From the NCBI GenBank assembly GCA_021850625.1, contig JAJZLJ010000002.1, forward strand, positions 20,338 through 84,337: a DNA stretch of 64,000 bases. Direction: 5' to 3'. Made by a program: the position numbers and the translations under genes. This DNA is from Microcaldota archaeon (lineage in GTDB: Archaea; Micrarchaeota; Micrarchaeia; Micrarchaeales; CABMGC01). Of the stretch, positions 9,905 through 19,536 are shown piece after piece; position 1 is the stretch's first letter; each line of letters begins with the position of its first letter. Under the pieces are notes generated by a model. That model was not told where the DNA came from. It searched no databases and saw nothing but the letters and a program-made list of their open reading frames with translations.

Positions 9905-10621
9905 TTGGGCGATTTTATAAAAACAGAACATGTTACTACATTAATAGCAGTACTTGCCATATTAGTATTGGGGCTTGCATTGACAGTTGCGGTTATGTAT
10001 CCTAATGGAACATCACAAAAAAATAATAATGGTATTGTGATAGTTACTGCATCTGGAACCAGTGAGCAGTACCCTGCACAAGGAGTAATTTATGTAGATG
10101 TGAATGGCACTGGAAATACTGAGCAGATAGCAACGGCGAATCTGTCTTTGAGCATGGCTAAAATAAATAATACAGTTTTTTCGTATATAGGAAATAATTC
10201 AGAAAATATACAAACACAACAATATTATGTAAATAAGATTAAGAACACTAGTTTGTATCAAGTTAATGAATACGCTATGATTACTATTTTGAATTCGAGT
10301 AATATAAACAATGCAATTAGTGCATTGTCAAAAATAAATAATGTATATGTTACAAGTACAGATGCACAATTCTCTAAACAACAAATTACAACAATGAGAA
10401 ATCAGGCATTAACATACGCATTAGAAAATGCTACACAGCAGGCTATGATTCTTACTGATAATGCAAGTTTAACTCCAGAGAATATTACCGTTGGACAACT
10501 TCATTTCCAGATCTTTGCTGCTCCAGCAGTGCAGAGTCAAGGAATGTCTTCAAACCTGTTTTACTATGGCAATCAGGAACTTACTGAGACAGTAACTGTA
10601 ACATTTTCCAGAAATAACTAG
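9905..10621 (+). CDS. SIMPL (DUF541) domain exported protein
   Basis: N-terminal TM, then VIVTASGTSEQYPAQGVIYVDVNGTG... and QALTYALENATQQAMILTDN...; TATA-like ttataaag ~9880 suggests TTG start ~9905 rather than 9830. Confidence 0.7.
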   Translation: MGDFIKTEHVTTLIAVLAILVLGLALTVAVMYPNGTSQKNNNGIVIVTASGTSEQYPAQGVIYVDVNGTGNTEQIATANLSLSMAKINNTVFSYIGNNSENIQTQQYYVNKIKNTSLYQVNEYAMITILNSSNINNAISALSKINNVYVTSTDAQFSKQQITTMRNQALTYALENATQQAMILTDNASLTPENITVGQLHFQIFAAPAVQSQGMSSNLFYYGNQELTETVTVTFSRNN

Positions 10622-10711
10622 AGTTTAGATAGATTATAAAACAATAGAAATACTTTTATATCTTTCAAGTTAATATTAGATGGAATATATAATGCTTATT
10701 TGGTGTTTTAG

Positions 10712-11260
10712 ATGAAATTAAGGCCAGCAAGAACAATGAGATATATAAACAGTCAAGCATGGAGTAGATACTCGGTAAAAAAACCTAGAAAGAACTATGT
10801 AAAGGCGCTCCCTCACACAAGTCTTTTGATATTTAGAATGGGCGTTGAAAAAAATGATTATGATATAGTACTTACGCTTAATACTGATCAATACATACAG
10901 TTAAGATCTAACGCTATTGAATCTGCACGATTAGTTGCAAACAAGCATTTAGAAAGAAATCTCCCAGGGCAGTACTTTTTTAGGATAGTTACATTTCCGC
11001 ACATGGTGATTAGAGAAAAGAAAAGAGCAACTGGTGCAGGAGCAGACAGATTATCACAGGGTATGTCTATGTCCTTTGGAAGGCCAGTTTCAGTAGCAGC
11101 AAGAATAAGAAAGGGTAAACCAATTCTTGAAGTACGATTAAAAGAGGCAAATAGAAATATAGGAAAGGAGGCGCTACATAGAGCAGCTGCTAAGCTTTCA
11201 GGATCTTACTCGATTGTTACTTCTGAATACAAAGTAGCAAACAATAATGTAACAAAGTAA
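10712..11260 (+). CDS. rpl10e: 50S ribosomal protein L10e (L16/L10e family)
   Basis: MKLRPARTMR...HTSLLIFRMG...NLPGQYFFRIVTFPHMVIREKK...GADRLSQGMSMSFGRPVSVAARI. Confidence 0.92.
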   Translation: MKLRPARTMRYINSQAWSRYSVKKPRKNYVKALPHTSLLIFRMGVEKNDYDIVLTLNTDQYIQLRSNAIESARLVANKHLERNLPGQYFFRIVTFPHMVIREKKRATGAGADRLSQGMSMSFGRPVSVAARIRKGKPILEVRLKEANRNIGKEALHRAAAKLSGSYSIVTSEYKVANNNVTK

Positions 11261-11463
11261 TTATTTTGTATTACAAGTTCTAATGTAAATAATATTGGTT
11301 AATTAAAAGTTTGGAATCTTAAGAATAAAAATATTACAAAGAATAAATAGTTTTTATATCTCTTTTTTATTCATAGCAATAAATGAGAGTGCATTGTAAA
11401 ATTATTTTCTATACTTACCAGCACCAATAAACAAGGTAGGATTTCCTGCCAACTATATTAAAA

Positions 11464-12012
11464 TTAATGTTTTACTTTTTTTGATTGTGTAGGGTTTATT
11501 TTATCTAGATTTTTCGCTACCTCATTAATCATGAGCTTAAGCCAAGGGGTGAACGACTCAGGACTTTTCTTTATCTCATTTTTAAGTTCAGGGATCGAAA
11601 TCCATTTCCACTCATATACCTCTTCAGAATTTAGCTTTGGAACACCATTGTAATTTCCAAACACTATGTGATCGTACTCATTTTCTTTAAGGCCTTTTCC
11701 TACATCGGCTTGATATGGAAAATTAAATACTTCATAAAGTTCGCAGTCAAATCCCATCTCCTCTTTTAAACGTCTGTGGGCAGCATCAAGTGTAGTTTCA
11801 TTTACACGTTGATGACTACAACAAGTATTAGACCAACAGCCAGGAGTATGATACTTAGAAAGAGCACGCCTCTGAAGCATTGTCTGGTTTTTATCATTAA
11901 ATACAAAAATAGATAGTGCGCGATGCCATACACCGCCATTTTGATGCGCCTTTAGCTTTTCCATAGTACCTATTTGATTATCCTCTGAATCTACTAGTAT
12001 TACCTCTTCCAT
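11464..12012 (-). CDS. idi: Isopentenyl-diphosphate delta-isomerase, type 1 (Nudix)
   Basis: MEEVILVDSEDNQIG...HQNGGVWHRALSIFVFN...LLQRRALSKYHTPGCWSNTCCSHQR-type motifs and RRLKEEMGFDCE; start at 12012 preferred. Confidence 0.9.
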   Translation of the reverse strand: MEEVILVDSEDNQIGTMEKLKAHQNGGVWHRALSIFVFNDKNQTMLQRRALSKYHTPGCWSNTCCSHQRVNETTLDAAHRRLKEEMGFDCELYEVFNFPYQADVGKGLKENEYDHIVFGNYNGVPKLNSEEVYEWKWISIPELKNEIKKSPESFTPWLKLMINEVAKNLDKINPTQSKKVKH

Positions 12013-12106
12013 AAAAACTACCGTTAACGTTAATATACAATATAAATATATATCTATAAATATAAAGCTTTCAGTGTATAAGTCATTAGACGAAACAGTG
12101 TATTTT

Positions 12107-13042
12107 ATGAAAATACTTTTGCAATTTCCAGAAGGGCTTAAACAAGAAGCATTAAAGCATGCTAAGAAGCTCGAGCTTGAGGGTAATGAAGTTTTCATCT
12201 CAGCTTCGCCTACTTTTGGAGCTTGTGATCTTGCAATAGATGAGGCTAAGAACCTCGGCGCCGAGAAGCTCATACATTTTGGGCATGCTGAGTTCCACAA
12301 GGTAGACTTTAATGTTGAATATATAAGTTATAGCTACGATGCTCCACTAACACTTCTTCCTAAATCGCTAGAAAAGCTTGAGCCATATCATAAGATAGGT
12401 CTTATGACAACTATACAGCACATACACCAGCTTGAAATGGTGAAGAGGTTTTATGAAGAGCATGGAAAAGAAGTAATAATAGGAAAACCATACGGCTTTG
12501 CAAAAAAAGCAGGCCAGATACTTGGCTGTGATATAGGCAGTGCAGCAAGCATAGATAAAGAGGTTGAGGTTTTTGTATATTTTGGAGGTGGATTGTTTCA
12601 TCCGTTAGGTGCTCTTTTACATACAAAAAAACCATTTCTTCTTGTAGAACCGTTTAATAATACAATAGAATTTCTTGATAGATATCGTGAGATATATAAT
12701 AAAAAAAGCAGAGGTAGAATACTCTCTAGCTTAGATGCTAAAAAAATAGGTATTTTAGTGAGTACTAAAAATGGCCAACATAATATGAATCTTGCTAAGA
12801 TACTTAAAAATAAACTTGAAGCGAATGGGCTTAGTGCAGCTATATTAGTTGCTAATACCTTTGATTTTGACTCTATAAATAACATGATGGAGTTCGATGC
12901 CTTTGTAAATACTGCCTGTCCAAGAATTGCAATTGATGATACGGATAGAACAAGAAAACCTTTGTTAAGCGCCAATGAGATAATGGAGGTTATAAAGCTT
13001 AAAAAAGAGAGAGTAGAGCTGCAGAAAGAGCATTTGAGATAA
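12107..13042 (+). CDS. dph2: Diphthamide biosynthesis protein (Dph1/Dph2 family)
   Basis: LLQFPEGLKQEAL...SPTFGACDLAIDEAKNLGAEKLIHFGHAEF...YFGGGLFHPLGALL...VNTACPRIAIDD. Confidence 0.92.
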   Translation: MKILLQFPEGLKQEALKHAKKLELEGNEVFISASPTFGACDLAIDEAKNLGAEKLIHFGHAEFHKVDFNVEYISYSYDAPLTLLPKSLEKLEPYHKIGLMTTIQHIHQLEMVKRFYEEHGKEVIIGKPYGFAKKAGQILGCDIGSAASIDKEVEVFVYFGGGLFHPLGALLHTKKPFLLVEPFNNTIEFLDRYREIYNKKSRGRILSSLDAKKIGILVSTKNGQHNMNLAKILKNKLEANGLSAAILVANTFDFDSINNMMEFDAFVNTACPRIAIDDTDRTRKPLLSANEIMEVIKLKKERVELQKEHLR

Positions 13043-13093
13043 AACTGCTTGTTTATAGCTAAAGGTAGCTTGTCTTTAAGAGAAGAATCGAAT

Positions 13094-13726
13094 TTATACA
13101 GATTGTGCAGAGATCTGGCCTATCTCTGCTATAAAGGTCGCATTATTTTTAGGAACATGAAAAACAGCCCAAAGATTCCCTTCTATCTTTATTCCACTGC
13201 CTGATTTTGGAGCAATAGCAGCAAGTGTTATGGTTATCTGCTCGCTGTTAGTTATGTTATTTATAATTAATCCTTGCATACCAGGTATTGTGCCATTTTT
13301 TATTGTTGGAGCTGTAGTTAAATTAAGCAGATATAGCTGTGCTCTTGACCAAACGGGATATTGAGTTTCGCTGAACGTTAAAGTAAGATTTCCAGAGATA
13401 CCTGATAATACCGGAGTGCTACATGTAAAACCACCATAAGGATCACAATTGGAAAAAAGAGTGCCGTTAATATGATTTGGAATTACACCATAATTATACC
13501 CCGGAGAGATAGCTCCAGAGCCTGCCGTCACAGTTGTAGTTCCAGCATTAACTATAAGGCCGCTAGAACTTGTAGTAGTGTTATTTGTTGAAGGTATAGC
13601 AGTTGATATGACTGAGGTAGGGCTTGTAATTTTTATTGACCCTATACCATTAGACTTTATGTAAAAATACATTATAACTACAAAGGCTAGAAGCACAAAG
13701 TAGGTAAGAATAGCTTTCTTATTCAT
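13094..13726 (-). CDS. Exported/membrane-anchored hypothetical protein
   Basis: Single N-terminal TM followed by Ser/Thr/Gly-rich exterior; good ORF. Confidence 0.5.
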   Translation of the reverse strand: MNKKAILTYFVLLAFVVIMYFYIKSNGIGSIKITSPTSVISTAIPSTNNTTTSSSGLIVNAGTTTVTAGSGAISPGYNYGVIPNHINGTLFSNCDPYGGFTCSTPVLSGISGNLTLTFSETQYPVWSRAQLYLLNLTTAPTIKNGTIPGMQGLIINNITNSEQITITLAAIAPKSGSGIKIEGNLWAVFHVPKNNATFIAEIGQISAQSV

Positions 13727-13937
13727 CCAATCGTATTAAGAATAAACGAAAAGATATATAAAATATAGAGAAAAGAAATAATTTTAACTATTTGAGTTAT
13801 AGCGTTAATTATTTCGATAGTTTTTAGAAAAAATATAGAAAGAGTAGATTGAAAATAAAGCTCAAAAATAAGAAATAACGGGTCAAAACGCCCGAAATAA
13901 AAATACCGTTTCTGCAGTAGATATTACTCTACAGCAA

Positions 13938-14453
13938 TTATGTTTGCTTTGCAGTTACTAATGCTAATTCTGCATACTGTTGTGTTCCTGCATTTGTATA
14001 AGTAAGCCATAATTGACCTGATATTGCAGAACCAACTGTTGGAGTTCCTGAACCGTCAGTTGGAACTGTAACAGAGTATGTAGAACCAGATACCATTGAA
14101 GTAGAACCAGTAACTATTTGATTAGCGGTTACACCTAATGCAGTTAATTCAGCTAATGTAGAAGTTTGTTGGAACTTTGCAAGATTTGAAGTATTTAAGA
14201 AATATACATTTGCGTTAGTGTAAGACTGTCCTGAACTTTGGCCAATTGTTACAATTATATTTTGACCAACGTATACTGGGTTTTGACATATAAAGCCAGA
14301 CTGTGCTACACAAGAAGTAGGCAGTGTAGATCCTCCAAAGATTCCCAATTCAAAAAGTGCTACTAGAACTATAGCTATGATCAATATGGCCCAGCCATAT
14401 GTCATAAGATATTCCATAGCGCTTTGTCCTTTTAATAATTTCATGGTTACCAC
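13938..14453 (-). CDS. Class III signal peptide type IV pilin-like protein (short form)
   Basis: MKLLKGQSAMEYLMTYGWAILIIAIVLVALFELGIF then CVAQSGFICQNP. Confidence 0.85.
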   Translation of the reverse strand: MVTMKLLKGQSAMEYLMTYGWAILIIAIVLVALFELGIFGGSTLPTSCVAQSGFICQNPVYVGQNIIVTIGQSSGQSYTNANVYFLNTSNLAKFQQTSTLAELTALGVTANQIVTGSTSMVSGSTYSVTVPTDGSGTPTVGSAISGQLWLTYTNAGTQQYAELALVTAKQT

Positions 14454-14536
14454 TTTAATATTTTATAGAAGTATAATGAAAGTAATATATATAAAGCTTT
14501 CTACTACGAGTTGTGTAAGGATTTGACAATAATTAA

Positions 14537-14564
14537 TGCTTAATTAAGTATGCTTAATTAAGTA
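14537..14564. promoter_or_regulatory. Tandem near-palindromic operator-like repeat upstream of the pilin gene
   Basis: Two adjacent copies of TGCTTAATTAAGTA, each with a perfect CTTAATTAAG palindrome. Confidence 0.45.
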
Positions 14565-14621
14565 TTTTAGTTATTCGTATAAGATTTTCTTTTGCTTTCC
14601 GTTATTAATTTTTACAGTAAT

Positions 14622-16112
14622 TTACAATATAAAAAACCATGGAATGAATAGAATTATGAAGATGATCACAGTTATTATAGAAAATAATGTTAATGTTTTT
14701 GGATTTTTTATGAGATTCTTGTAAATTCTCCATCCATCAAATCCAGGAAATGGAAGAAGATTTACTACTGCGATAAGGAAGTTAAGTATAAGTGAAAGGG
14801 TCAGAAATTGGAATATGAATAATGCAATAGAATAGTATAGTCCTGATTTTATTGCTGTTATACTAGTTATGAATACACCTATCTTGCCGCTTGAGTTAGC
14901 AGTAAGTGAATAGGTGGAAGAGTTGGTAGTTACTACAACTTTAGAAAATGGTTTGTCCGCACTTGCAACTGACTCTAAAGAGGAGATATTTTTCACTGTT
15001 ACCCCATTCCACTGTTCGATTATAGAGCCTGGAGTTATCACATTATATGATGGAGAACCAACATTTACGCTAGAGATTTGTAGAGAGGTTGTTGAGATGT
15101 TAGGAGTAATATATGTAAAGAAAATTAAAGTTAATATGAAAAATATAAAGGTGAATAAGAAGTTTGCTGAAATTCCTGCTATAAACATATTATTTTGTTT
15201 GTACTTTTCAATCTTGCTTAGATGTTTTTCATCGGGCTCTACAAAGGCACCCAGTGGAAGTACACCAAAAAGAACCAGACCTACTTTTTTAATCTTCACT
15301 TTATAAACACGCGATAAGATTCCATGAGAAAACTCGTGCACTATCAATATAACTGCAAGGGAAAGCACCCCTGCGAAAAGAGGCAATGTTATTCCGGGAA
15401 TTGCTGGAACTAACGCCGGAGTTGCTGTTGATAATGGGGTATAATTAGGCGAAGATGCAGCAATAGATGCGGCTACTGAAAATACACCAGATATTACCTG
15501 CCATGCACCTATTAAAAGCGAGGCAAAGATAAAGAAGAAAAAACCCCCAATAAGTACTGCTGCAAGCAAGACATATCCAACTATGCTTATCTGCGAGACT
15601 CCAGAAGCTTGCGTGGATAAAGTACTCGAAAGATTAGGTATGTAAATAAACTGTAATGCTAAAATAAAATATGGATATATAAGAAGTATTAATACAATTA
15701 TTGAAGCTAGTCCTAACACCAAAGCTTTTTTTGAGATTCTTTTTGGAAATAGAAAATAGGATAATACGCCAAAGCTAAGTACCATTCCCCATTCTGAGAG
15801 AAAAATCCAAAATTGCTTTTTATGATCAGATAATTTTTCTATAATTCCTATACCGGCTTTTCCGCCATAGATGTATAGACCATAATTGCCTTGTAGAGAA
15901 TTTATTCTAGCAAGCAAAATACCCACTATAAAGAGACTTAGTATACCAATTACAAAACGTATTAATATAGAGTAAGAAGCCAGATATAGACTTGTAAGCA
16001 AGAAAAACTCAGCTATTATAAAAACTAACGTCAACATATGTTTGGTATTTTTCTGCAATGAAAGCTTTTTATTGTTTTTTTCTATTATTTTTTTTGGAGG
16101 TTTGCTTGGCAT
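14622..16112 (-). CDS. Site-2 protease-like M50 membrane metalloprotease
   Basis: Multi-TM; VHEFSHGILSRV (HExxH) and NLLPFPGFDGWRI. Confidence 0.85.
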   Translation of the reverse strand: MPSKPPKKIIEKNNKKLSLQKNTKHMLTLVFIIAEFFLLTSLYLASYSILIRFVIGILSLFIVGILLARINSLQGNYGLYIYGGKAGIGIIEKLSDHKKQFWIFLSEWGMVLSFGVLSYFLFPKRISKKALVLGLASIIVLILLIYPYFILALQFIYIPNLSSTLSTQASGVSQISIVGYVLLAAVLIGGFFFFIFASLLIGAWQVISGVFSVAASIAASSPNYTPLSTATPALVPAIPGITLPLFAGVLSLAVILIVHEFSHGILSRVYKVKIKKVGLVLFGVLPLGAFVEPDEKHLSKIEKYKQNNMFIAGISANFLFTFIFFILTLIFFTYITPNISTTSLQISSVNVGSPSYNVITPGSIIEQWNGVTVKNISSLESVASADKPFSKVVVTTNSSTYSLTANSSGKIGVFITSITAIKSGLYYSIALFIFQFLTLSLILNFLIAVVNLLPFPGFDGWRIYKNLIKNPKTLTLFSIITVIIFIILFIPWFFIL

Positions 16113-16157
16113 GAGTAAAGATTAGCTACAAATATATTTATAAGTTCACTGCTTTAT

Positions 16158-16622
16158 ATGATGGGTCATTGTATGTATGATTGTGAGATCTGTGGCAAAA
16201 AAACCAAGTCGTTGTATATAATAGATGTTGAGGGTGCTGAGCTTACAACATGTATGAATTGTGCCGAAGGAAAAAATATAGTAGAAATTATTGAGGAAGA
16301 AAGCCCAAAAATAGGAGTTAGAACAACTCAAAAAACCGAAGAAAGTTCCATAGAGGTAATTGATAATTATGGGGAAGTTATACGCTCTGCGAGAGAAAAA
16401 CTAGGAGTGCCGATGAAGGTTCTTGCTGAAATGATAAATGAAAAGGAAAGCATGCTTAATAGAATAGAACATGGAAAGTTGCTACCTAATGATAAAGTTG
16501 TGCAAAAACTTGAGAAAAATCTAGGTATAAAATTAACTACAAGCATTGAAAAAGGATCACATCTTCAAAACAAAGGCAATGATGCACCAGTAACATTGGG
16601 CGATGCTGCTGTTAAAAAATAG
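16158..16622 (+). CDS. mbf1: Archaeal MBF1-type transcription factor (zinc ribbon + HTH)
   Basis: CEICGKK...CMNCAEG then YGEVIRSAREKLGVPMKVLAEMINEKESMLNRIEHGKLLPNDKVVQKLEK. Confidence 0.85.
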   Translation: MMGHCMYDCEICGKKTKSLYIIDVEGAELTTCMNCAEGKNIVEIIEEESPKIGVRTTQKTEESSIEVIDNYGEVIRSAREKLGVPMKVLAEMINEKESMLNRIEHGKLLPNDKVVQKLEKNLGIKLTTSIEKGSHLQNKGNDAPVTLGDAAVKK

Positions 16623-16640
16623 GCATACAACAGTGATTAT

Positions 16641-17699
16641 GTGGCAGTAGACATTGCAAAGCTTGTTGCCGAAATAAAAAGAGGCATTAGCTTTGAAGAA
16701 CTGTCAGGAAAAACTATTGTCATAGACGCATATAACACAATATACCAATTCTTATCTATAATAAGGCAGCCTGACGGAACTCCACTTACTGATTCTAAAA
16801 ATAGGGTGACCAGCCATCTTTCAGGACTTCTTTATAGAACCATAAATTTAATAGAAAATGATATACGGCCAGTTTATATCTTCGATGGTATTCCATCTGT
16901 CTTAAAACAGAGAACCATAGATGCTCGCATTAAAAAAAGAAATGATGCACTAGTCGCGTGGAATAAAGCAAAAGAAGAAGGCATGCTTGAAAGTGCAAGA
17001 TCACATGCAATGGCCAGTACAAGAATAACACGAGAAATTGTCGATGGAGCAAAGGCTCTTCTTGAATATATGGGAATACCATACATACAAGCGCCTGGAG
17101 AAGGTGAGGCGCAAGGAGCTGTAATGACCAAAAATAATTTAGCTTATGCTTCAGCATCGCAGGATTATGATTCATTTCTTTTTGGAGCTAGTGGAATAGT
17201 AAGAAATCTTACTATAACAGGAAGAAGAAAACTTCCAATGAAAAATGTTTATATAAATATAGAACCTGAATTTGCCACTACCGAGGAACTTTTAAATAAA
17301 TTTCAAATAACACAAAGGCAACTTATAATGATAGGTGCTCTTATAGGTACAGACTTTAATACTGGAATAACGAAAGTCGGTCCTAAAACTGCACTTAAAT
17401 TAGTAAAAGAGTATGATACTATAGAAAAACTCGAGAGGGGTATAAAAGAAAAGTATAACGAGGAATTTGATGTTCCATTGATTGAGGTAGTAGAACTTTT
17501 TGAAAAGCCAGATGTTAAAACATTTACACAGAAAGAATTTGATGATTTAATAAAGAAATTTAAGCCGGACAAAGAAAAAATTATAAAATTTATGTGTGAT
17601 GAACATGAGTTTTCTGCCGAGAGAATTGAAAATTCAATCAAAAAACTTTTAGATAGCAGAAATATGGGCAACCAAAAAGGTATAAATAATTGGATGTAG
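16641..17699 (+). CDS. fen: Flap endonuclease 1
   Basis: VIDAYNTIYQFLSIIRQPDGTPLTDSKNRVTSHLSGLLYRT, PYIQAPGEGEAQGA, ASQDYDSFLFGA, LIGTDFNTGITKVGPKTALKL. Confidence 0.95.
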   Translation: MAVDIAKLVAEIKRGISFEELSGKTIVIDAYNTIYQFLSIIRQPDGTPLTDSKNRVTSHLSGLLYRTINLIENDIRPVYIFDGIPSVLKQRTIDARIKKRNDALVAWNKAKEEGMLESARSHAMASTRITREIVDGAKALLEYMGIPYIQAPGEGEAQGAVMTKNNLAYASASQDYDSFLFGASGIVRNLTITGRRKLPMKNVYINIEPEFATTEELLNKFQITQRQLIMIGALIGTDFNTGITKVGPKTALKLVKEYDTIEKLERGIKEKYNEEFDVPLIEVVELFEKPDVKTFTQKEFDDLIKKFKPDKEKIIKFMCDEHEFSAERIENSIKKLLDSRNMGNQKGINNWM

Positions 17700-17715
17700 A
17701 AAAGATAATGATTTT

Positions 17716-17835
17716 ATGCAAAAGACTGTAAGTAAAAAAACAAGAAGGGTAGGAAAAAAATACAGAAAAATGAACTCAATAAACAAGTTAAAAAAACGAA
17801 GCAGAAAGCTTATGAAGAGAACAAGGGCAAGGTAA
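17716..17835 (+). CDS. 39-aa very basic small protein
   Basis: ATG...TAA reads MQKTVSKKTRRVGKKYRKMNSINKLKKRSRKLMKRTRAR, immediately after fen. Confidence 0.4.
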   Translation: MQKTVSKKTRRVGKKYRKMNSINKLKKRSRKLMKRTRAR

Positions 17836-18394
17836 GATCCCGATAAAGTTTGTCATTGAATTCATAAGCAGTTATATCGCTGTTGTTTTTATCTATTAAA
17901 TATTTAAACATAAGTTCTTTATTTTTAAATTTTTTAACTTCTTTTGAATGTTCAAATAATAGTACATTGTTATTGATGTCCTCCGAGTAAACAACAACTT
18001 TGCTATTATCCTCAATGGATAGCACTAAAACCTTTGTTGCAACGCCTCCAAGAGAAATTAAGATACTGCAGAGTAAAGAGTAGTAATCGAGCATGTCTCC
18101 TATTCCATTTAGAAGTGTTTCAGATGGAGTTTGCCAAAATTGTATGGGAAGTTGGAGTATAGAGATTTTAGCTTCAAGCTTTTCTAAGACTTTTATTGAA
18201 GCTTCATAGAAATTGCTTTTGAAGTCATAAGGCTCAACTTCATTTTTTATAGAAATAACAAATGCAAAAACTTCATCTGAATCTGGAGTTATTAATTTTG
18301 GTGTATCTGGAAGATAAAGATTTTCGCTCTGTTCTATATAGGTTTTATATCTCAGTATTATCGATAGATAAAGAGAGTTATATCGCCTAAGCAA
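17810..18394 (-). CDS. Hypothetical protein, possible degenerate transglutaminase-like fold
   Basis: Long ORF; PSETLLNGIGDMLDYYSLLCSILISLGG resembles the transglutaminase-core GDC..D...L..LL..LG segment with the Cys absent. Confidence 0.4.
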   Translation of the reverse strand: MLRRYNSLYLSIILRYKTYIEQSENLYLPDTPKLITPDSDEVFAFVISIKNEVEPYDFKSNFYEASIKVLEKLEAKISILQLPIQFWQTPSETLLNGIGDMLDYYSLLCSILISLGGVATKVLVLSIEDNSKVVVYSEDINNNVLLFEHSKEVKKFKNKELMFKYLIDKNNSDITAYEFNDKLYRDLTLPLFSS

Positions 18395-18411
18395 CTCGTT
18401 TTCAGAGATAG

Positions 18412-18843
18412 CTACCCTAAAACCACCATAGTCTTCGTATTGACTATGCCTGCTTTTGAATGAATGTAGTCTAGAAGTATCTCCTTGAAATGCGTAGTAT
18501 CCTTTGCTATTACACGTATGATTATATCCGCATCGCTCGTTGTTATAAAGCCTTCTCTTACATATATCACAGAAAGAAGCTCTTTTAGAAGTGTATCCTG
18601 CGTTCGATTAAGACTTTTAAGAAGATTTATGTCAACATTTATTAAAACAAACGCAGAAAGAGAAAAACCAGCTTTCTTCCAGTCAATCTCTCCTTTATAG
18701 TATTTAATAATCTTTTCCTTTTCAAGTTTTTTAATGCGAAAGTGCACAGAAGATACTGGAGAATTAAGCTTTTTTGCAAGGGAGGTATACTTCACTATAC
18801 CCGAATCTATATTAGTTATGAGCTCTTCATCAAACTCATCCAT
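18412..18843 (-). CDS. Lrp/AsnC family transcriptional regulator
   Basis: N-terminal HTH LAKKLNSPVSSVHFRIKKLEKEKIIKYYKGEIDWKKAG and RAM-like C-terminal half. Confidence 0.8.
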   Translation of the reverse strand: MDEFDEELITNIDSGIVKYTSLAKKLNSPVSSVHFRIKKLEKEKIIKYYKGEIDWKKAGFSLSAFVLINVDINLLKSLNRTQDTLLKELLSVIYVREGFITTSDADIIIRVIAKDTTHFKEILLDYIHSKAGIVNTKTMVVLG

Positions 18844-19119
18844 GATTAAAGTTAAGATACTTAAAAATATAAGGTTTGTGTTACAATACGCTTTTACTTA
18901 CAAGATCTTTTTATAGATAAATAGTACAAAGTTCCAGTTCATATTGTTAATATTTAATGTAATAGTATAAGTAGGGTTTATTTTAATAGTAAAGTTAAAT
19001 AAGTTATAGCGTGAATTGATGATTTATTGGAAATTTTACAATGAAGTATATTAAACATTGCATAAAAATGATAAAAAATACAATAATATAGAATAAAAGT
19101 ATTTAAAGGAGCTTAATCA

Positions 19120-19210
19120 TTAGTATATGCAGTTATTTCTATATCTAAAAAGATAGAGAAATGATTTAGGGGGTTGGGTTGCCCAAAAGATTAACTCTTT
19201 TGGGCTTAAT
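19120..19210 (+). ncRNA. Candidate structured leader RNA or small RNA
   Basis: TATA-like tatttaaag at ~19098; hairpin atttctatatct/agatagagaaat; perfect 9-bp hairpin GCCCAAAAG-attaact-CTTTTGGGC at 19181-19205. Confidence 0.3.
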
Positions 19211-19251
19211 ATTTAAGCATTGTTTTTAAATAGCTATGCTTAGGTGGGGAT

Positions 19252-19536
19252 ATGAATAAACAAGATACGAGATTGACTAGAATGAGGAATAGATGCAATG
19301 GTTACTCTTTATTTTTTATAAGGCCAACATCTTCCTCAAATGTGCATGATTCTGCTAAAGAACTCATGCAGATAGAAACTGTACAGGAGGTCATGATAAC
19401 CAGTGGAAGATATGGTTTTGTAGTGAAATGTCCTTCTGAGAACAAAAGCGAACAGAAAGTAAGTAGTTATATCAAAAAAAGATATGGAAACGTAAATGTC
19501 TCGAAGCTTGAATGCCATTATCAATATTTAAGATAA
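19252..19536 (+). CDS. Stand-alone AsnC/Lrp RAM-like ligand-binding domain protein
   Basis: YSLFFIRPTSSSNVHDSAKELMQIETVQEVMITSGRYGFVVKCPSE pattern. Confidence 0.55.
   Translation: MNKQDTRLTRMRNRCNGYSLFFIRPTSSSNVHDSAKELMQIETVQEVMITSGRYGFVVKCPSENKSEQKVSSYIKKRYGNVNVSKLECHYQYLR

Noticed and set aside
12013-12300. N-terminal extension of the IDI ORF
   Set aside because: Overlaps the dph2 start; conserved IDI sequence begins at MEEVILVDSEDN (12012)
13860-13935. Hairpins cgggtcaaaacgcccg and gtagatattactctac as an sRNA
   Set aside because: Immediately follow the pilin stop on the minus strand; more simply a 3' UTR/terminator structure
19030-19075. ttgatga...aatgaag as a C/D box sRNA
   Set aside because: No D or D' boxes at suitable spacing
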